From Harmothoe impar (taxonomy: Eukaryota; Annelida; Polychaeta; Phyllodocida; Polynoidae), in the NCBI GenBank assembly GCA_947462335.1, contig OX381715.1, positions 40,276,650-40,340,649 on the forward strand: DNA of 64,000 nt. Direction: 5' to 3'. The position numbers and the translations under genes were made by a program. A model generated the notes under the pieces. That model did not search any database, was not told the DNA's origin, and saw only the letters and a program-made list of their open reading frames with translations. Below, piece by piece: positions 10,765-21,598 of this stretch; the first letter of the stretch is position 1; each line of letters starts with the position of its first letter.

Positions 10765-11715
10765 TCACAATTTAAATTTCAACAATCTCTCACTGCAATC
10801 CCTTTCTTCCCTGATCAAATTACTGAGAGGTCTATTCAGATAACGTAATACACACAAACTTTTCCAATCACCCTTCTTCGATATTTCAGGTAATTTTACT
10901 CCAACCATTGACAAAGTAGTAGCCCCTCCATGCCGGAAACTATGCGTGCCAAAACGACCGACCAACCCCAATTTCCCACATATTACTTTTAATTTCTTCA
11001 CAAACCAATCATAACTTGCCGGTACATACATTGCCTGCACAGTCCACCCCAATAAAGGTAAACCTGGTCCAGAACCATTATACAACATCAACAATCTCAA
11101 CCATTTCATTAGACACAAAGGGTTCCCTTCTACCTGAGCTACCGGTATCTCTAATACTCGCTGTTTAAACTGTATAGTCTTAGTCTTAGACACCGAAAAT
11201 AACACACCCCAATCGTACAATTTCACGTCTTCAAACATTAAACACATTTCAGAATATAACACATTTGATCCTCTTAACAAGGTCCTAAACATTATTAAAC
11301 ATGCCACCCAAAAGACCAAATCTTCAATCTGTGACAAATTCAGAATGCATTTAAACAACAACAAATGTTCTGGAAATAAGCAAGCAGCTGACTCCACAAA
11401 ATTGCCTTTCCATCTCTTGATGCCTCCTAACAACCATACCAAACCTAAAGTCTCTCTAGTCTCCTCTGGCATGCCCAACATTTTGGCATGTACCAGAACC
11501 GCTGAAACATATTGTTGTATGGACGAATAACACAAAGACTGGGTCAAAAAAGCCACATATTTCTTCATAACTACAGATCCCAAAGGGTAACAAGGTACAT
11601 GATAATCGTTACAAAACCGTTCATATTTCCTTAATTGCACTGTTTTTGTTTTTTGAGTATTACTTGAATAATACAGCCCTTCCAAACGCAACACCTCGTT
11701 CCACAAGTCATCCCC
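10765..11715 (-). CDS. Tyrosine recombinase of the Ngaro-like element
   Basis: Integrates the circular DNA intermediate by site-specific recombination. The open frame gives about 313 residues counted from the TTG codon at 11706. An N-terminal helical SAM-like core-binding region (about 20-100) precedes the catalytic domain. Visible catalytic residues: R145 in LLRGSN, K174 in SKTKT, H255 and R258 in HSFRHGG, W281 in the second H/W position, and nucleophile Y289 in RYLNRPL. The set is complete. The frame has no ATG until residue 47, which would remove part of the DNA-binding region. An excellent splice acceptor (TTTTTTCCTTCTAG, cut before 11715) precedes it, so I start the exon there. It is in the same frame as RT/RH, separated by TAA TAG at 11734-11739. 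Splicing seems likelier than readthrough; the donor is not identified. Confidence 0.9.
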   Translation of the reverse strand, partial: GDDLWNEVLRLEGLYYSSNTQKTKTVQLRKYERFCNDYHVPCYPLGSVVMKKYVAFLTQSLCYSSIQQYVSAVLVHAKMLGMPEETRETLGLVWLLGGIKRWKGNFVESAACLFPEHLLLFKCILNLSQIEDLVFWVACLIMFRTLLRGSNVLYSEMCLMFEDVKLYDWGVLFSVSKTKTIQFKQRVLEIPVAQVEGNPLCLMKWLRLLMLYNGSGPGLPLLGWTVQAMYVPASYDWFVKKLKVICGKLGLVGRFGTHSFRHGGATTLSMVGVKLPEISKKGDWKSLCVLRYLNRPLSNLIREERDCSERLLKFKL

Positions 11716-11736
11716 TAGAAGGAAAAAATCAAACTA
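11716..11736 (-). other. Candidate splice acceptor between RT/RH and YR
   Basis: On the minus strand, immediately after the RT/RH stop, the sequence reads TAGTTTGATTTTTTCCTTCTAG. It has a pyrimidine tract, an AG and an upstream T/A-rich branch-point-like stretch. Introns are known in DIRS-order elements. Confidence 0.55.
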
Positions 11737-13734
11737 TTAATTACACAATTTCTTCACCCCTTGCGTCAAGCAACAAAAAGACCTGCTACTCGCATATTCT
11801 AAGACGCTTCTCCTAGCCTTAGCACCCATCACCCGAGATAAGCCATCACAAAACACATTTTGTTTGCTACTTATTCTATGAGGAAATATTTCAAAATTAA
11901 ACACAAATGAACACCAAAATATCTCCCTCAACCAACTCATACAACGTTTGTTTTTAGATCTACCGGTACGCAGCATTATCTCCACTGCTATATTATCAGT
12001 GAAAGCATGAATAGCCATGTTTTTCCAAAATCTACCCCACCTTTTAGTTGAAACCAAAATAGGCCATAATTCCCGTTCCGCTGAGCTATTTAAACATTCA
12101 TCTGGGCCCATTTCTTTATGACTTGGGTAATCAAAACCCAACAATTCTGTCTCCTTCCACAAACCAAAGAACCAATCTTGGTCCCAACACGCCCCAAACC
12201 CTAACATAGATGCGTCTGAATATATCGTCACACATTTCTCAAAATCCAAATTAATAATAGATGCACAGCCATTGAACATAATAGCAAACGCCTTCCACCA
12301 TCTCATATCCTCTTGAAATTCCGTAGACAGACAAATAACATCATTCTGCCCATTTACCGTATTTATAAGATCAATCGCCCTTCTAGAAAAAGTGCGTCCA
12401 CCTCTTACAATAGTGCTACAATGTGACAATAAACCTACTAAGCTTTGCAATTCCTTCTTTGAACATCTTTTCACATTTAGATACTCCACAACCGTACTAT
12501 ATAATTTAGATAGCTTGTCTACCGGTAAATACAATTTCAAGTCATTTGAATCCAATTCGATACCTAAATATCTAATTCGTGTTCTCGGTGTTACCAATTT
12601 TTTATAATTAATATAAAACCCAAATTTCCTTAGCAATTTCAATAACACTTCCAATGCCAACCAACACGACTTTTCATCCTCTTCCATTACTATAAAATCA
12701 TCCAAATACCCATATGTACGTTCAAAACCTTTAGCCTTCATACATCTCACAATAAATTCAGTAAATTGAGTAAAAATATATGGAGCACATTTCAAGCCAA
12801 AAGCTAAACTATTATTAACCAAAAATTCATTACTCCCATTTATAATCCACCTGAAACCTTGAAGCGTACGCTGCTCACCACATACCGGTACAGAACGATA
12901 CGCCCCCTTTACATCCAACACGAACATATAACAATTTTTGGTTAAATCTTTCGCTACACTCTTTACAGCTACATAATTAAACTTCTCAACCACGTCTTCC
13001 ATATAATTATTAATACTCTTCCCTTTAGGCCTACTGGCATCAGTAATACAACGAATATTAGAACCATCATCTTTAGGTACTGCACCCAACGCATGTATAC
13101 ATTTTGGCTTATTTGACACTATACTAACAATGCCTTCCTTCAATTCCTCCTGCACAATAATATTCATACATTCCAAAGCTTGGTCTTTGGTTATTGACAA
13201 ATAATTCCTCATATCATACACAGTATCCACATCACTATTCGCAATCTTACAACCTAATAGACTGCATTCCCAAATGTATAGCATATTCACGTCTAATACA
13301 CCATTACTTATACTTTCTCGTATCATATTACATGGCTTCAACAAAATAGAAACACCATTAATTTCATGATGACATACATTCTCACAAAGGCGAAAATCTC
13401 CCCACTTCTTCAGGAATTCACAATCTGCCTCCAATATTACGACATGATTTTTTTCAATCAAACTATTGATAGATTCAGGTGCCTTTATCATGCTGTCGAC
13501 TTTAGGACATATTCTAGCCCAAATACATTTCTCAAATATACCGTCAAACACATCAATTTCTGCACATAGTAAAGGCCACACCTTTCGTAGTCTAAGTACA
13601 CAATTTTCCATAATGACATTCAATGACTTATAAGTACGACCCAATTCTATTTCCTTCAACATTTTGCAATATTCTTCAGCTAATATCACACTAGCTAGTA
13701 CATTAATACAAATCTTCATGGCCAACAGCCACAT
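11737..13734 (-). CDS. Reverse transcriptase / RNase H of the Ngaro-like element
   Basis: Copies the element RNA into DNA. The open frame runs from 13773 (678 codons, GTG first). The first ATG is at 13734, 54 nt after the Gag stop, and I use it as start; readthrough from Gag would give a longer product. Numbering from 13773: motif A FVLDVKGAY with D287; motif B LAFGLKCAP about 323-331; motif C YLDD at 356-359; RNase H acidic residues D520 (YSDAS), E566 (AERELW), D593 (FTDN) and D643 (FCDGLSR). All expected catalytic positions are present. No protease or methyltransferase domain is visible. It ends in TAA, followed at once by an in-frame TAG. Confidence 0.93.
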   Translation of the reverse strand: MWLLAMKICINVLASVILAEEYCKMLKEIELGRTYKSLNVIMENCVLRLRKVWPLLCAEIDVFDGIFEKCIWARICPKVDSMIKAPESINSLIEKNHVVILEADCEFLKKWGDFRLCENVCHHEINGVSILLKPCNMIRESISNGVLDVNMLYIWECSLLGCKIANSDVDTVYDMRNYLSITKDQALECMNIIVQEELKEGIVSIVSNKPKCIHALGAVPKDDGSNIRCITDASRPKGKSINNYMEDVVEKFNYVAVKSVAKDLTKNCYMFVLDVKGAYRSVPVCGEQRTLQGFRWIINGSNEFLVNNSLAFGLKCAPYIFTQFTEFIVRCMKAKGFERTYGYLDDFIVMEEDEKSCWLALEVLLKLLRKFGFYINYKKLVTPRTRIRYLGIELDSNDLKLYLPVDKLSKLYSTVVEYLNVKRCSKKELQSLVGLLSHCSTIVRGGRTFSRRAIDLINTVNGQNDVICLSTEFQEDMRWWKAFAIMFNGCASIINLDFEKCVTIYSDASMLGFGACWDQDWFFGLWKETELLGFDYPSHKEMGPDECLNSSAERELWPILVSTKRWGRFWKNMAIHAFTDNIAVEIMLRTGRSKNKRCMSWLREIFWCSFVFNFEIFPHRISSKQNVFCDGLSRVMGAKARRSVLEYASSRSFCCLTQGVKKLCN

Positions 13735-13785
13735 ACCACACACACTCAAACACACCAACAGTTCCACACACACCAGCTGTCCCCC

Positions 13786-15207
13786 CTACCTAGGGCCCAT
13801 GGCCCCCCTCCCCCCTTCTCCCCCCCTCCCCCTTCCCGCCTGACATCTTGCCCCCACATGATCTCTGCCCCCACATTCCACACATGCATGCTTACGAAAA
13901 CACCTCTCTCCCCACATGCACACACCATCATTCCACTTATAACATACCTGGTTGCTTAGATCTTGTAAAGGCAAGCCCCTACCCCTGCCCCCCCTCCACC
14001 CTCCCCTTCCCCTCCCACGATCTGGTCTCAACATTACAGCGTCACTGCCTAGATTCTCATGGACATCATCCGTGTCTCTCTCACCAAAAGCACTCAACCC
14101 ATCATCTTCAGCTTTTTTCCTCACACATGAATCGTAGCGCATTATATTCTCATATTTATATGCATGTACGTCTTTGCCCGCCATAAAACGTAAATGGCTC
14201 ACATAAGGCTTTACATTTTCCCCTTTTTCTAACAATTTTTCTACATCCTTCAAAGAGTAATAGAGGACTTCTTTGTAGTTAAGAGGCTTCTTCTCTTGAC
14301 CCGCCGGCAACAACCGCTTCAAACTGAAATCTAACTCACTGTCACTATCAGATGAATCATCATCGCCACTCGAAGACTCCTCCTCCTCCTCTTTTTTCTT
14401 GGACTTCTTGGTTCTTTCTCGCTTGTGTTTACCCTTCTTGGAATGAGTCTTCTTTTTGGACTTCTTCTTTGTACCAGTGTTCTTTTTCTTCTCCTCCTCC
14501 ACAGGCACCTCTACTATCTCGCTCTCATCGCTTTCAGATACACTACCAGCTTCAGAGTTCTTACCCCCTGCTGCCTCCTGGGCCTTCTTTATCCGCTGCT
14601 GACGGCGTGCATCATTTTCGACAGCTTTACCTATCATATTGTCCCTTCTTGTTGACTGTACCAAGACCTCAGCATCACACTCATCAGCGTAGTCTTCCAA
14701 CTTAACTTTCTTCATCTCTGCTACCACAGTTTTCTTACGTATACTAGCCAGCTCCGCCCTCAACCTGGCTATCTCCTCTCCTTCTTCATACTCCACCAAT
14801 CGTAATGATTCCGCCTGAAGTTCACTTTTCAGACACTCAATCACATTCTTGCTGGCAATCCTGCTGTCCCTTACCGATGGGCTGCAAAGAACACCTCCTG
14901 GTAAGCCGTTCGTTGGGCCACCCACATGGCGCACACCTCCCTTTGAATCAATGTAATCTGATAATCCATATCCACTGCTCGTAGCGGCATGAGCTCCACC
15001 CACAGCCGTCTCGCCCTCCTGATCCAGTCTTGGGGTGCCGATTCTACCCTGCACGAGATCTTCACCAACATCATTCCCCTCTCGTCGTCGGTCTCCATTA
15101 TTCTCAACACCGTTTTCAGTCTGCAGCCCTGAACATGGCCTACATAACTTACTTTTCGGATTTGTGCGTCCATCGTAATGCCCTTCACAAAGCTCGCAAA
15201 GAGGCAT
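13786..15207 (-). CDS. Gag-like nucleic-acid-binding protein of the Ngaro-like element
   Basis: Probable structural/RNA-binding protein of the element, 473 residues from the ATG at 15207. The frame is open upstream to 15258 but without an ATG. In order: an N-terminal CX2C-X14-CX2C pair (C4, C7, C22, C25) that could bind zinc; a predicted coiled coil around 125-185 rich in E, L and R; a strongly charged K/E/S segment around 230-300; an RGG-type glycine-arginine stretch (GRGRGGWRGGRGRG); and, near the C-terminus, a CX7CX5CX3H (CCCH) finger followed at once by a CX2CX4HX4C zinc knuckle. The frame closes with TAG at 13786-13788 and shares its frame with the RT ORF. Gag proteins evolve fast, so the call rests on position and the zinc motifs. 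Confidence 0.85.
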   Translation of the reverse strand: MPLCELCEGHYDGRTNPKSKLCRPCSGLQTENGVENNGDRRREGNDVGEDLVQGRIGTPRLDQEGETAVGGAHAATSSGYGLSDYIDSKGGVRHVGGPTNGLPGGVLCSPSVRDSRIASKNVIECLKSELQAESLRLVEYEEGEEIARLRAELASIRKKTVVAEMKKVKLEDYADECDAEVLVQSTRRDNMIGKAVENDARRQQRIKKAQEAAGGKNSEAGSVSESDESEIVEVPVEEEKKKNTGTKKKSKKKTHSKKGKHKRERTKKSKKKEEEEESSSGDDDSSDSDSELDFSLKRLLPAGQEKKPLNYKEVLYYSLKDVEKLLEKGENVKPYVSHLRFMAGKDVHAYKYENIMRYDSCVRKKAEDDGLSAFGERDTDDVHENLGSDAVMLRPDRGRGRGGWRGGRGRGLPLQDLSNQVCYKWNDGVCMWGERCFRKHACVECGGRDHVGARCQAGRGRGGEGGRGAMGPR

Positions 15208-15422
15208 ACCACGTGGCAATGTTATTGTTTTTACGGCGTAGTTCCACTGTACCCACAAGATGGCGACTCCTACCTCTCCACGGCCGCCGGTTCGATACGT
15301 AGTTTTTTCCCAATAATTTAAAACTCACGCAACCCGTACGCTACTGACACACACAATATGTAGTGAACGTTCTTGCACAGCTCCTCGCTCCTTCCCGAGA
15401 GTATTCTAGCCTTTATTCAGGC
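15208..15422 (-). promoter_or_regulatory. Leader between A1 and gag
   Basis: 215 bp of untranslated leader. A YY1-like motif lies at 15257-15267 (AAGATGGCGAC on +, one mismatch to AAGATGGCGGC). A minus-strand AATAAA sits near 15411. Promoter role is inferred. Confidence 0.4.
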
Positions 15423-15606
15423 AAAATAAACCCTTTTACACGCTGGCGACTGTTCACGTTGAGCTTCTGAATCACAATGGCCGATCCTGACCTGAGCAAG
15501 GCGGAAATAGATTCCGCGCATGCGCACAAGAACACGTTAACCTGTGGTTCCCGCCACTCCTTCGTCTCCAATTATATCCATGAAACCAATGCTAGTTTCC
15601 TGGTAC
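15423..15606 (-). repeat. Split direct repeat A1 (5' end), with promoter-like motifs
   Basis: 184 bp, identical to A2. It holds a perfect NRF1 consensus palindrome at 15515-15526 (CGCGCATGCGCA) and an E2F-like TTCCCGCC at 15548-15555, upstream of gag in element orientation. The same sites are in A2 at 10485-10496 and 10518-10525. A TATA-less promoter would fit; this is inferred from motifs. Confidence 0.85.
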
Positions 15607-16878
<1,272 letters not shown>

Positions 16879-17227
16879 TTAACCCTTCAAGGGCCGCTGC
16901 TGCCTCTGGGCAGCATCTAAAATACCCTTGAAAAACCGCTGCTGCCATATGGCAGCAAAATTGATACCCTAGGGCATCAATACCACTAAATTACAGCTCC
17001 TGCTATGAAACAAAGAATAAGAATTTTTGAATCAATCCAAAAATATTTAACATTGATACTACATCCCCTTGTCAAAAAGGTGTAAATTCTGTCTCCAATA
17101 CAAATTATTTCACTCCTTAGCCACTATCACAGGGAGCACATAGTTGCAAAGTTGCATATTCCTATGGCATAGGGCCGGTGGTTAAGTCCCAAATGACATA
17201 TTTCAAGGCCTGCAGGGAAAGGGTTAA
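16879..17227. mobile_element. TTAA-flanked MITE, second type (piggyBac-like ends)
   Basis: TTAACCCTTCAAGGGCCGC at the left and CAGGGAAAGGGTTAA at the right, 349 bp, with TTAA at both edges. Inside are CTGCTGCC..GGCAGCAT and CTGCTGCCATATGGCAGCA hairpins (16898-16956). TTAA duplication and CCCTTT-like ends are typical of piggyBac-derived MITEs; assignment to that superfamily is inference. Related copy at 55242-55464. Confidence 0.65.
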
Positions 17228-18707
17228 AGTTGCTATATCTGATATTGGCCAAATTTTATTCTAGATAAAGATGTTCAGGCTTTTACAGTGTATTTTCAAT
17301 AGGAACAATAAAATCATTCTATTCCAGCCATCGACTATTATTGGTTAAATAGTGCAGATTAATACATTTCAAGCAGATCTAATTATTACTCCATCATTGG
17401 ATATACCCTCTTGAAATCTGTATATGTGGATGGAGGTCCTGAAACTGCCAATTTATGACATTGCGTTCTTCCTTAGCTGTATAAATGCCATATTCTTCAA
17501 TTGAGACTCCCCTACTAACAATGCATGGTATTTTGGGTGTTCCATCTTGATTCTTGTTAAAAGACATTAATTATCTTGACTATTTTCATTGAACACATTT
17601 TGACTGGTGGAAAATGATTTTGGTATGATTTTGGTATGGAGAAATAGTCCCTATGGTAATTGTTTTGTATATTTCTGTTGATGTTGAGCAGTAGGGAAAG
17701 TGAAAAAATGTGCGGTGTCTTCTTCGCCCAGGAAAAGGGGTAAGACCAGCGATGCTTTGGTACATTGCAGGACTTTTGTAGTTTGAGGACTGTAAAATGA
17801 AGTGTGGGTTTGTTTCTTGACTTGGCATGTAGGGTTACAATTATGATGTGGCCATACAGGTAAGCTTTAAAAGGAATGTGTATTTTATGGAGTGCTGCCG
17901 ATGATTGTGGCCCTAAGTATCGACTAACAGAGGGAAACCTTGTACGTTATGTCACTGTTGGAAAAACAATGCTGTAGGAAGGAGACTGAATAACACTAAT
18001 TCAGGACACGTTACATTTTGTACTGTTATATTGTACAGGCTATGTGTCAGTTCTGTTGAGTTATGAAGTCGAGCGAGCTCCATTCTATCAGATTGTATTC
18101 CCGTATGCATGTACAGATATCTATACATATATGTCTATGTCTATTTATGCATCAGTACTGTTGTATTTGTGTCGATGTTATTGTAATTACAACATACAAA
18201 TGACACTATATAGGACTGTATGCAGTTTCTGCTATAGAAGTTGGTACACCAAAGGGGAGTGATAGTCTTTTTTAAACAGGAGTGATGCCATTTTGAACAG
18301 TGTGCACAATTCTTTTCAACTTCCACGGCACCTGTGCATTCACGCCCTTTTGTAGCATAGTCGTGCAGGCTTCTTCGCTTAAAATAGGTAATTTTGGTTG
18401 CCATTTTAACCAGGAACCTTGTTGTTAAAAGGTTATCGCTCCCTAGACAAGACCATCTATATTTGGTGATTGTTATAATCTACGCGGTAAGCCAATATAT
18501 TGCACAAAATTGCATTGAGTTACAGGATATCCAGTGGTGAAGGGGTTAAATGTTATCAATATTAAGATTGGAATGATATTCCTGTCCACGCTCCTGCAAG
18601 GATCTGTCCCGAAGAGCCTTAATATAAGCTAGACCCACATGGCCATACATTTGTATTGTAATACTGCACCTAATTAGACCACAGGTGGATGATGAAGCTT
18701 ACTGTAT
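17228..18707. other. No gene recognised
   Basis: Mixed unique sequence without splice-flanked coding islands. TTTTACAGTGTATTTTCAATxGGA at 17281-17302 recurs near 23473, so at least part is an old dispersed repeat. Confidence 0.45.
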
Positions 18708-18989
18708 TGGCGGATCTAGGGGGATGGCCCCCCTCCCCCCAAAAAAAGAGGACGAATAGAAAAGAAAGGAGAAGAAAAGAGAAAGAGATAAAGAGATTTT
18801 GGAGTATTATCCATAGGGCCTGACTAAGGGCCTCTGATCTGGATTGGGGGGGGGGGGGTACTTCTTGGGGGGCATGCCCCTAAACCCCCCTAGTATATCT
18901 AATGTGCTTCACTCGTGGGAAACACATAGTGACTCCGGGTTGGCCAGGTTTGCCCCCCCCCCCCTCTAGACAATCCTGGATCCGCCACT
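18708..18989. mobile_element. GGCGGATC-ended MITE, copy 1
   Basis: TTGGCGGATCTAGG at the left, CCTGGATCCGCCACT at the right, with C and G runs just inside the ends and a purine-rich GAAAAG core. CTGTA follows the right end and precedes the left end. Same family as 37206-37537 (shared GGGCCTCTGATCTxGAT and CCGGGTTGGCCAGGTTT). Confidence 0.7.
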
Positions 18990-19931
18990 GTAATTACTTA
19001 CACATCAATAACCATGGGACTCACTTCTTTTCCATTTTATTTCTCAAATTAAGTTGAATGCATCAGGCAGCCATTATTTTAATTACATGTGATTTACGAA
19101 CATGTTCCTTTGGGTAGCCCGGAACCCTTGTGACCAAATTTGCCATTTGATTTCAGTTGAATCCATTACTTTGAATTTTGGCAACACGTTTGGAGTCTTT
19201 GTGAAAGATGTTCACCGGGCAATACAGCTGGTCCTACACCTTCTCAGTTTTGCAGAACTGGGCAGAATTTTGCAGGACCGGATACTAAGCTTAATAAAGA
19301 ATAACGGTTAACTTTAACAAAAAAAAAACACACACTTTAATTTGCCTAAAATATCAGTGTGTATTCCAGGACTAAGTTTTAGTTGGAATATTTGAAAAAA
19401 TTCTTTCAGTTTTGAAAAGGCCACCCTGTGCAGGACACCAGTTACTCTGCCGACCAGAGCCATATAAACAAACATCACCACTGTCCGGCACATTTTAGCA
19501 AAGACTGTGTTTATGATATTACATATTACTCACAAACTTATACCGTTGGGTACCAAGCTGTGACATAACCCCCGGGTAGTGCAGAAACCATGCATGGACT
19601 CAGTGACGAGGGTCAATGAAGATTAAGTTGACACTCCATGGCCTTGAATGACCTAAGAAATACTTAAACCGAACTTTCTGTAAGATGTATTGACTGTCAG
19701 ACGAGGCGTCAGGTTTAATTTATGTGGGGGAGGGGGGGGGGGGCTGATGTGATATCTGGGGAGGGGCACAGTGATCTGGGTTCCAGCTGTAGGATAGTAT
19801 GACAAGCTGTTCGGGGCATTTAGATTTTGTATTGGTAACTCTGAGATACCATGCATCGAGCTGAAGAATTCGCCCTTGGAATATAATGTTATTTAAAGAT
19901 CTGCAGAGTTAATGGGAGTGTTCAATGTATC
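18990..19931. other. No gene recognised
   Basis: Unique sequence with an A run at 19319 and a G run near 19727-19743. Nothing codes recognisably. Confidence 0.45.
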
Positions 19932-20074
19932 CAGGGGCGTGGCAACCGGGGGGGGGGGGAACTTTTGATCAACCCCAAAAAAGGTCAAACCAAAAAGGTC
20001 AAGTAAAAAGGTGTCAAAAAGGGTCAAAATACCCCTCAGCCCCCCCTATTTTGAAACTGTTTGCCACGCCCCTG
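19932..20074. mobile_element. Short MITE with CAGGGGCGTGGCAA ends
   Basis: 143 bp, with terminal repeats CAGGGGCGTGGCAA and TTGCCACGCCCCTG (14 of 14). The inside repeats AAAAAGGTCAAA several times. No clear target duplication. Confidence 0.75.
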
Positions 20075-20755
20075 CTGTGTAGCTTGATCTGTTCTATGCT
20101 CTATGATTAGCAAGTTTGATATAAAAGCAAATACCATCATAGATTTAGAGAAAATGTATTTATTTAAATTCAAACCCAACAAAGGTAGTACATAGAACAG
20201 ATTCGTTGATAATGTATCCAATTACCGAGGTTGGTATACTTTTCACCAGAACTCCAAATACACAAACACACTCTAGTTTTAACCCCCCCCCCCCTCTTTA
20301 TGATATTGTGTTCCAATTGGCCTCCCATAGTCATGATGTTCTATGGGTGAAACATTAGACAGCTATAGAGTGTCATAAATACGAGGCTGCGTGCAGGGCC
20401 CGGTGTATCATGGGTAATGCCCAACACGTGGGTAGGACTATCAACACCTGAGCTTTATGTGAGTTGTGATTCCCGCCGCCAGGGGACGCTATCTGTGTGT
20501 GAAATGTTGATAGGATACGGGGAGTTGGGCTGACATTTGTAATATGTTGATGTGAAGGGACATTAGGTGCGTATATCTATTGTAGATATAGTTGTTTTTT
20601 ACATGTTTCTCAGTTATTTTGAATCGGTGCAAAATAAGCATTGATAAGGGCAAAGAGCAGTAAATATTCAGATGATTCACTTTGGGTATTCTTTTTGACC
20701 GTGGACCAGTATTGTAAGAGAGCTCTACTAAGTTGTCAAGGCAGCCATCCGCCAG
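20075..20755. other. No gene recognised
   Basis: Unique AT-rich sequence with one C run near 20283. Nothing recognised. Confidence 0.45.
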
Positions 20756-21598
20756 CCCAGTGGGCACAAAACCTTGATTCAACGTTGAAAACTGGTTGAT
20801 ATAGGGTTACAGGGTAGATCAACCTGTTTTCAACATTGACACAATGTTGCAATTTCAACGTTGTCAACCAACGCCTGTTTCAACATTGAGGCAATGTTTG
20901 GGTATCAACCTTGACTCAATCATGGGGTTTCCCACCTTTCCCACTAGGTGCCTCCACATCCTACTCATTAGCATTTCTATCTCCATGCTACATCAATTTT
21001 CCCTAATTGTAAGCTCTTATTTTCTCATCAATGTATACAATTGATCAAAATGTCATTCATTTTCATTGAAAACTATGGTGTGTGCATTTGGTTGACATTT
21101 GGAGTTAAATGACAAGAATACATGCATGGTTTCAGTAAGACACCCTTTATGTTGCTAAGAATGATGGATAAAGCCTCAGTCATGATCAGGTCAGTTTGAA
21201 ATGGATGTGAATGCCTCTTAGCATGATCATCAGAGGTCATTCATGTACCCCTACCCTGGATAGTGCTAGACATAGCATTTAATCTTGGAGAAATGGGGGT
21301 GGGGATGTTGTAATGAAAATACATAAATTGAAGGAATGAGTCTACATAAGAATACTGTATGTAATGAACTGAATCTCAAATTATGCATCGGCAGTCAATA
21401 TCAAATCAATGTGAATCATTTTGTTATGTTTATTTGTTGTTGATTGACAATGGTCATATCAATGTTGAATTACTGATGAATGATCAACGTTGATGACCTC
21501 ATCAATATCAACAAGATGACAACCCTATATCAACTGTTGATATTATGTCGCTACACACATTGAATCAACATTGAATCAACTGAAGTTTGCCCACTGGG
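20756..21598. mobile_element. TIR element with CCCAGTGGGCA ends
   Basis: CCCAGTGGGCA at the left and TGCCCACTGGG at the right, exact inverses, 843 bp. Both subterminal regions are packed with AACGTTGA/TCAACGTT and related CAACATTGA motifs (20770-20920 and 21455-21580), as in transposons that cluster transposase sites near their ends. No coding capacity. Superfamily not assigned. Confidence 0.7.

Larger units (their letters stand above)
10193..15606 (-). mobile_element. Ngaro-like YR (tyrosine recombinase) retrotransposon, apparently intact
   Basis: A 5.4-kb element read on the minus strand. In reading order it holds A1 (15606-15423), leader, gag, RT/RNase H, tyrosine recombinase, B1 (10738-10577), A2 (10576-10393), a 38-bp spacer, and B2 (10354-10193). 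This A1-ORFs-B1-A2-B2 layout of split direct repeats is the hallmark of Ngaro/PAT-type members of the DIRS order, which replicate through a circular DNA joined by the recombinase. YR lies downstream of RT on the same strand and there is no room for a DIRS-type methyltransferase after RNase H, so Ngaro fits best. By eye, A1 and A2 match over 184 of 184 bp and B1 and B2 over 162 of 162 bp. With three open ORFs this points to a recent insertion. Outer ends are inferred from where repeat identity stops. Confidence 0.92.

Noticed and set aside
14352..14705. 117-codon + frame inside gag
   Set aside because: Antisense shadow of the Gag lysine/glutamate-rich segment.
15208..15258. TTG start at 15258 for Gag (and GTG at 13773 for RT)
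   Set aside because: Non-ATG starts are unlikely in an animal host; ATGs at 15207 and 13734 are preferred.
10193..15606. LTR retrotransposon or DIRS1-type element
   Set aside because: Repeats are split (A1-ORFs-B1-A2-B2) rather than simple LTRs or inverted ends; a tyrosine recombinase replaces an integrase, and no protease or methyltransferase is visible.
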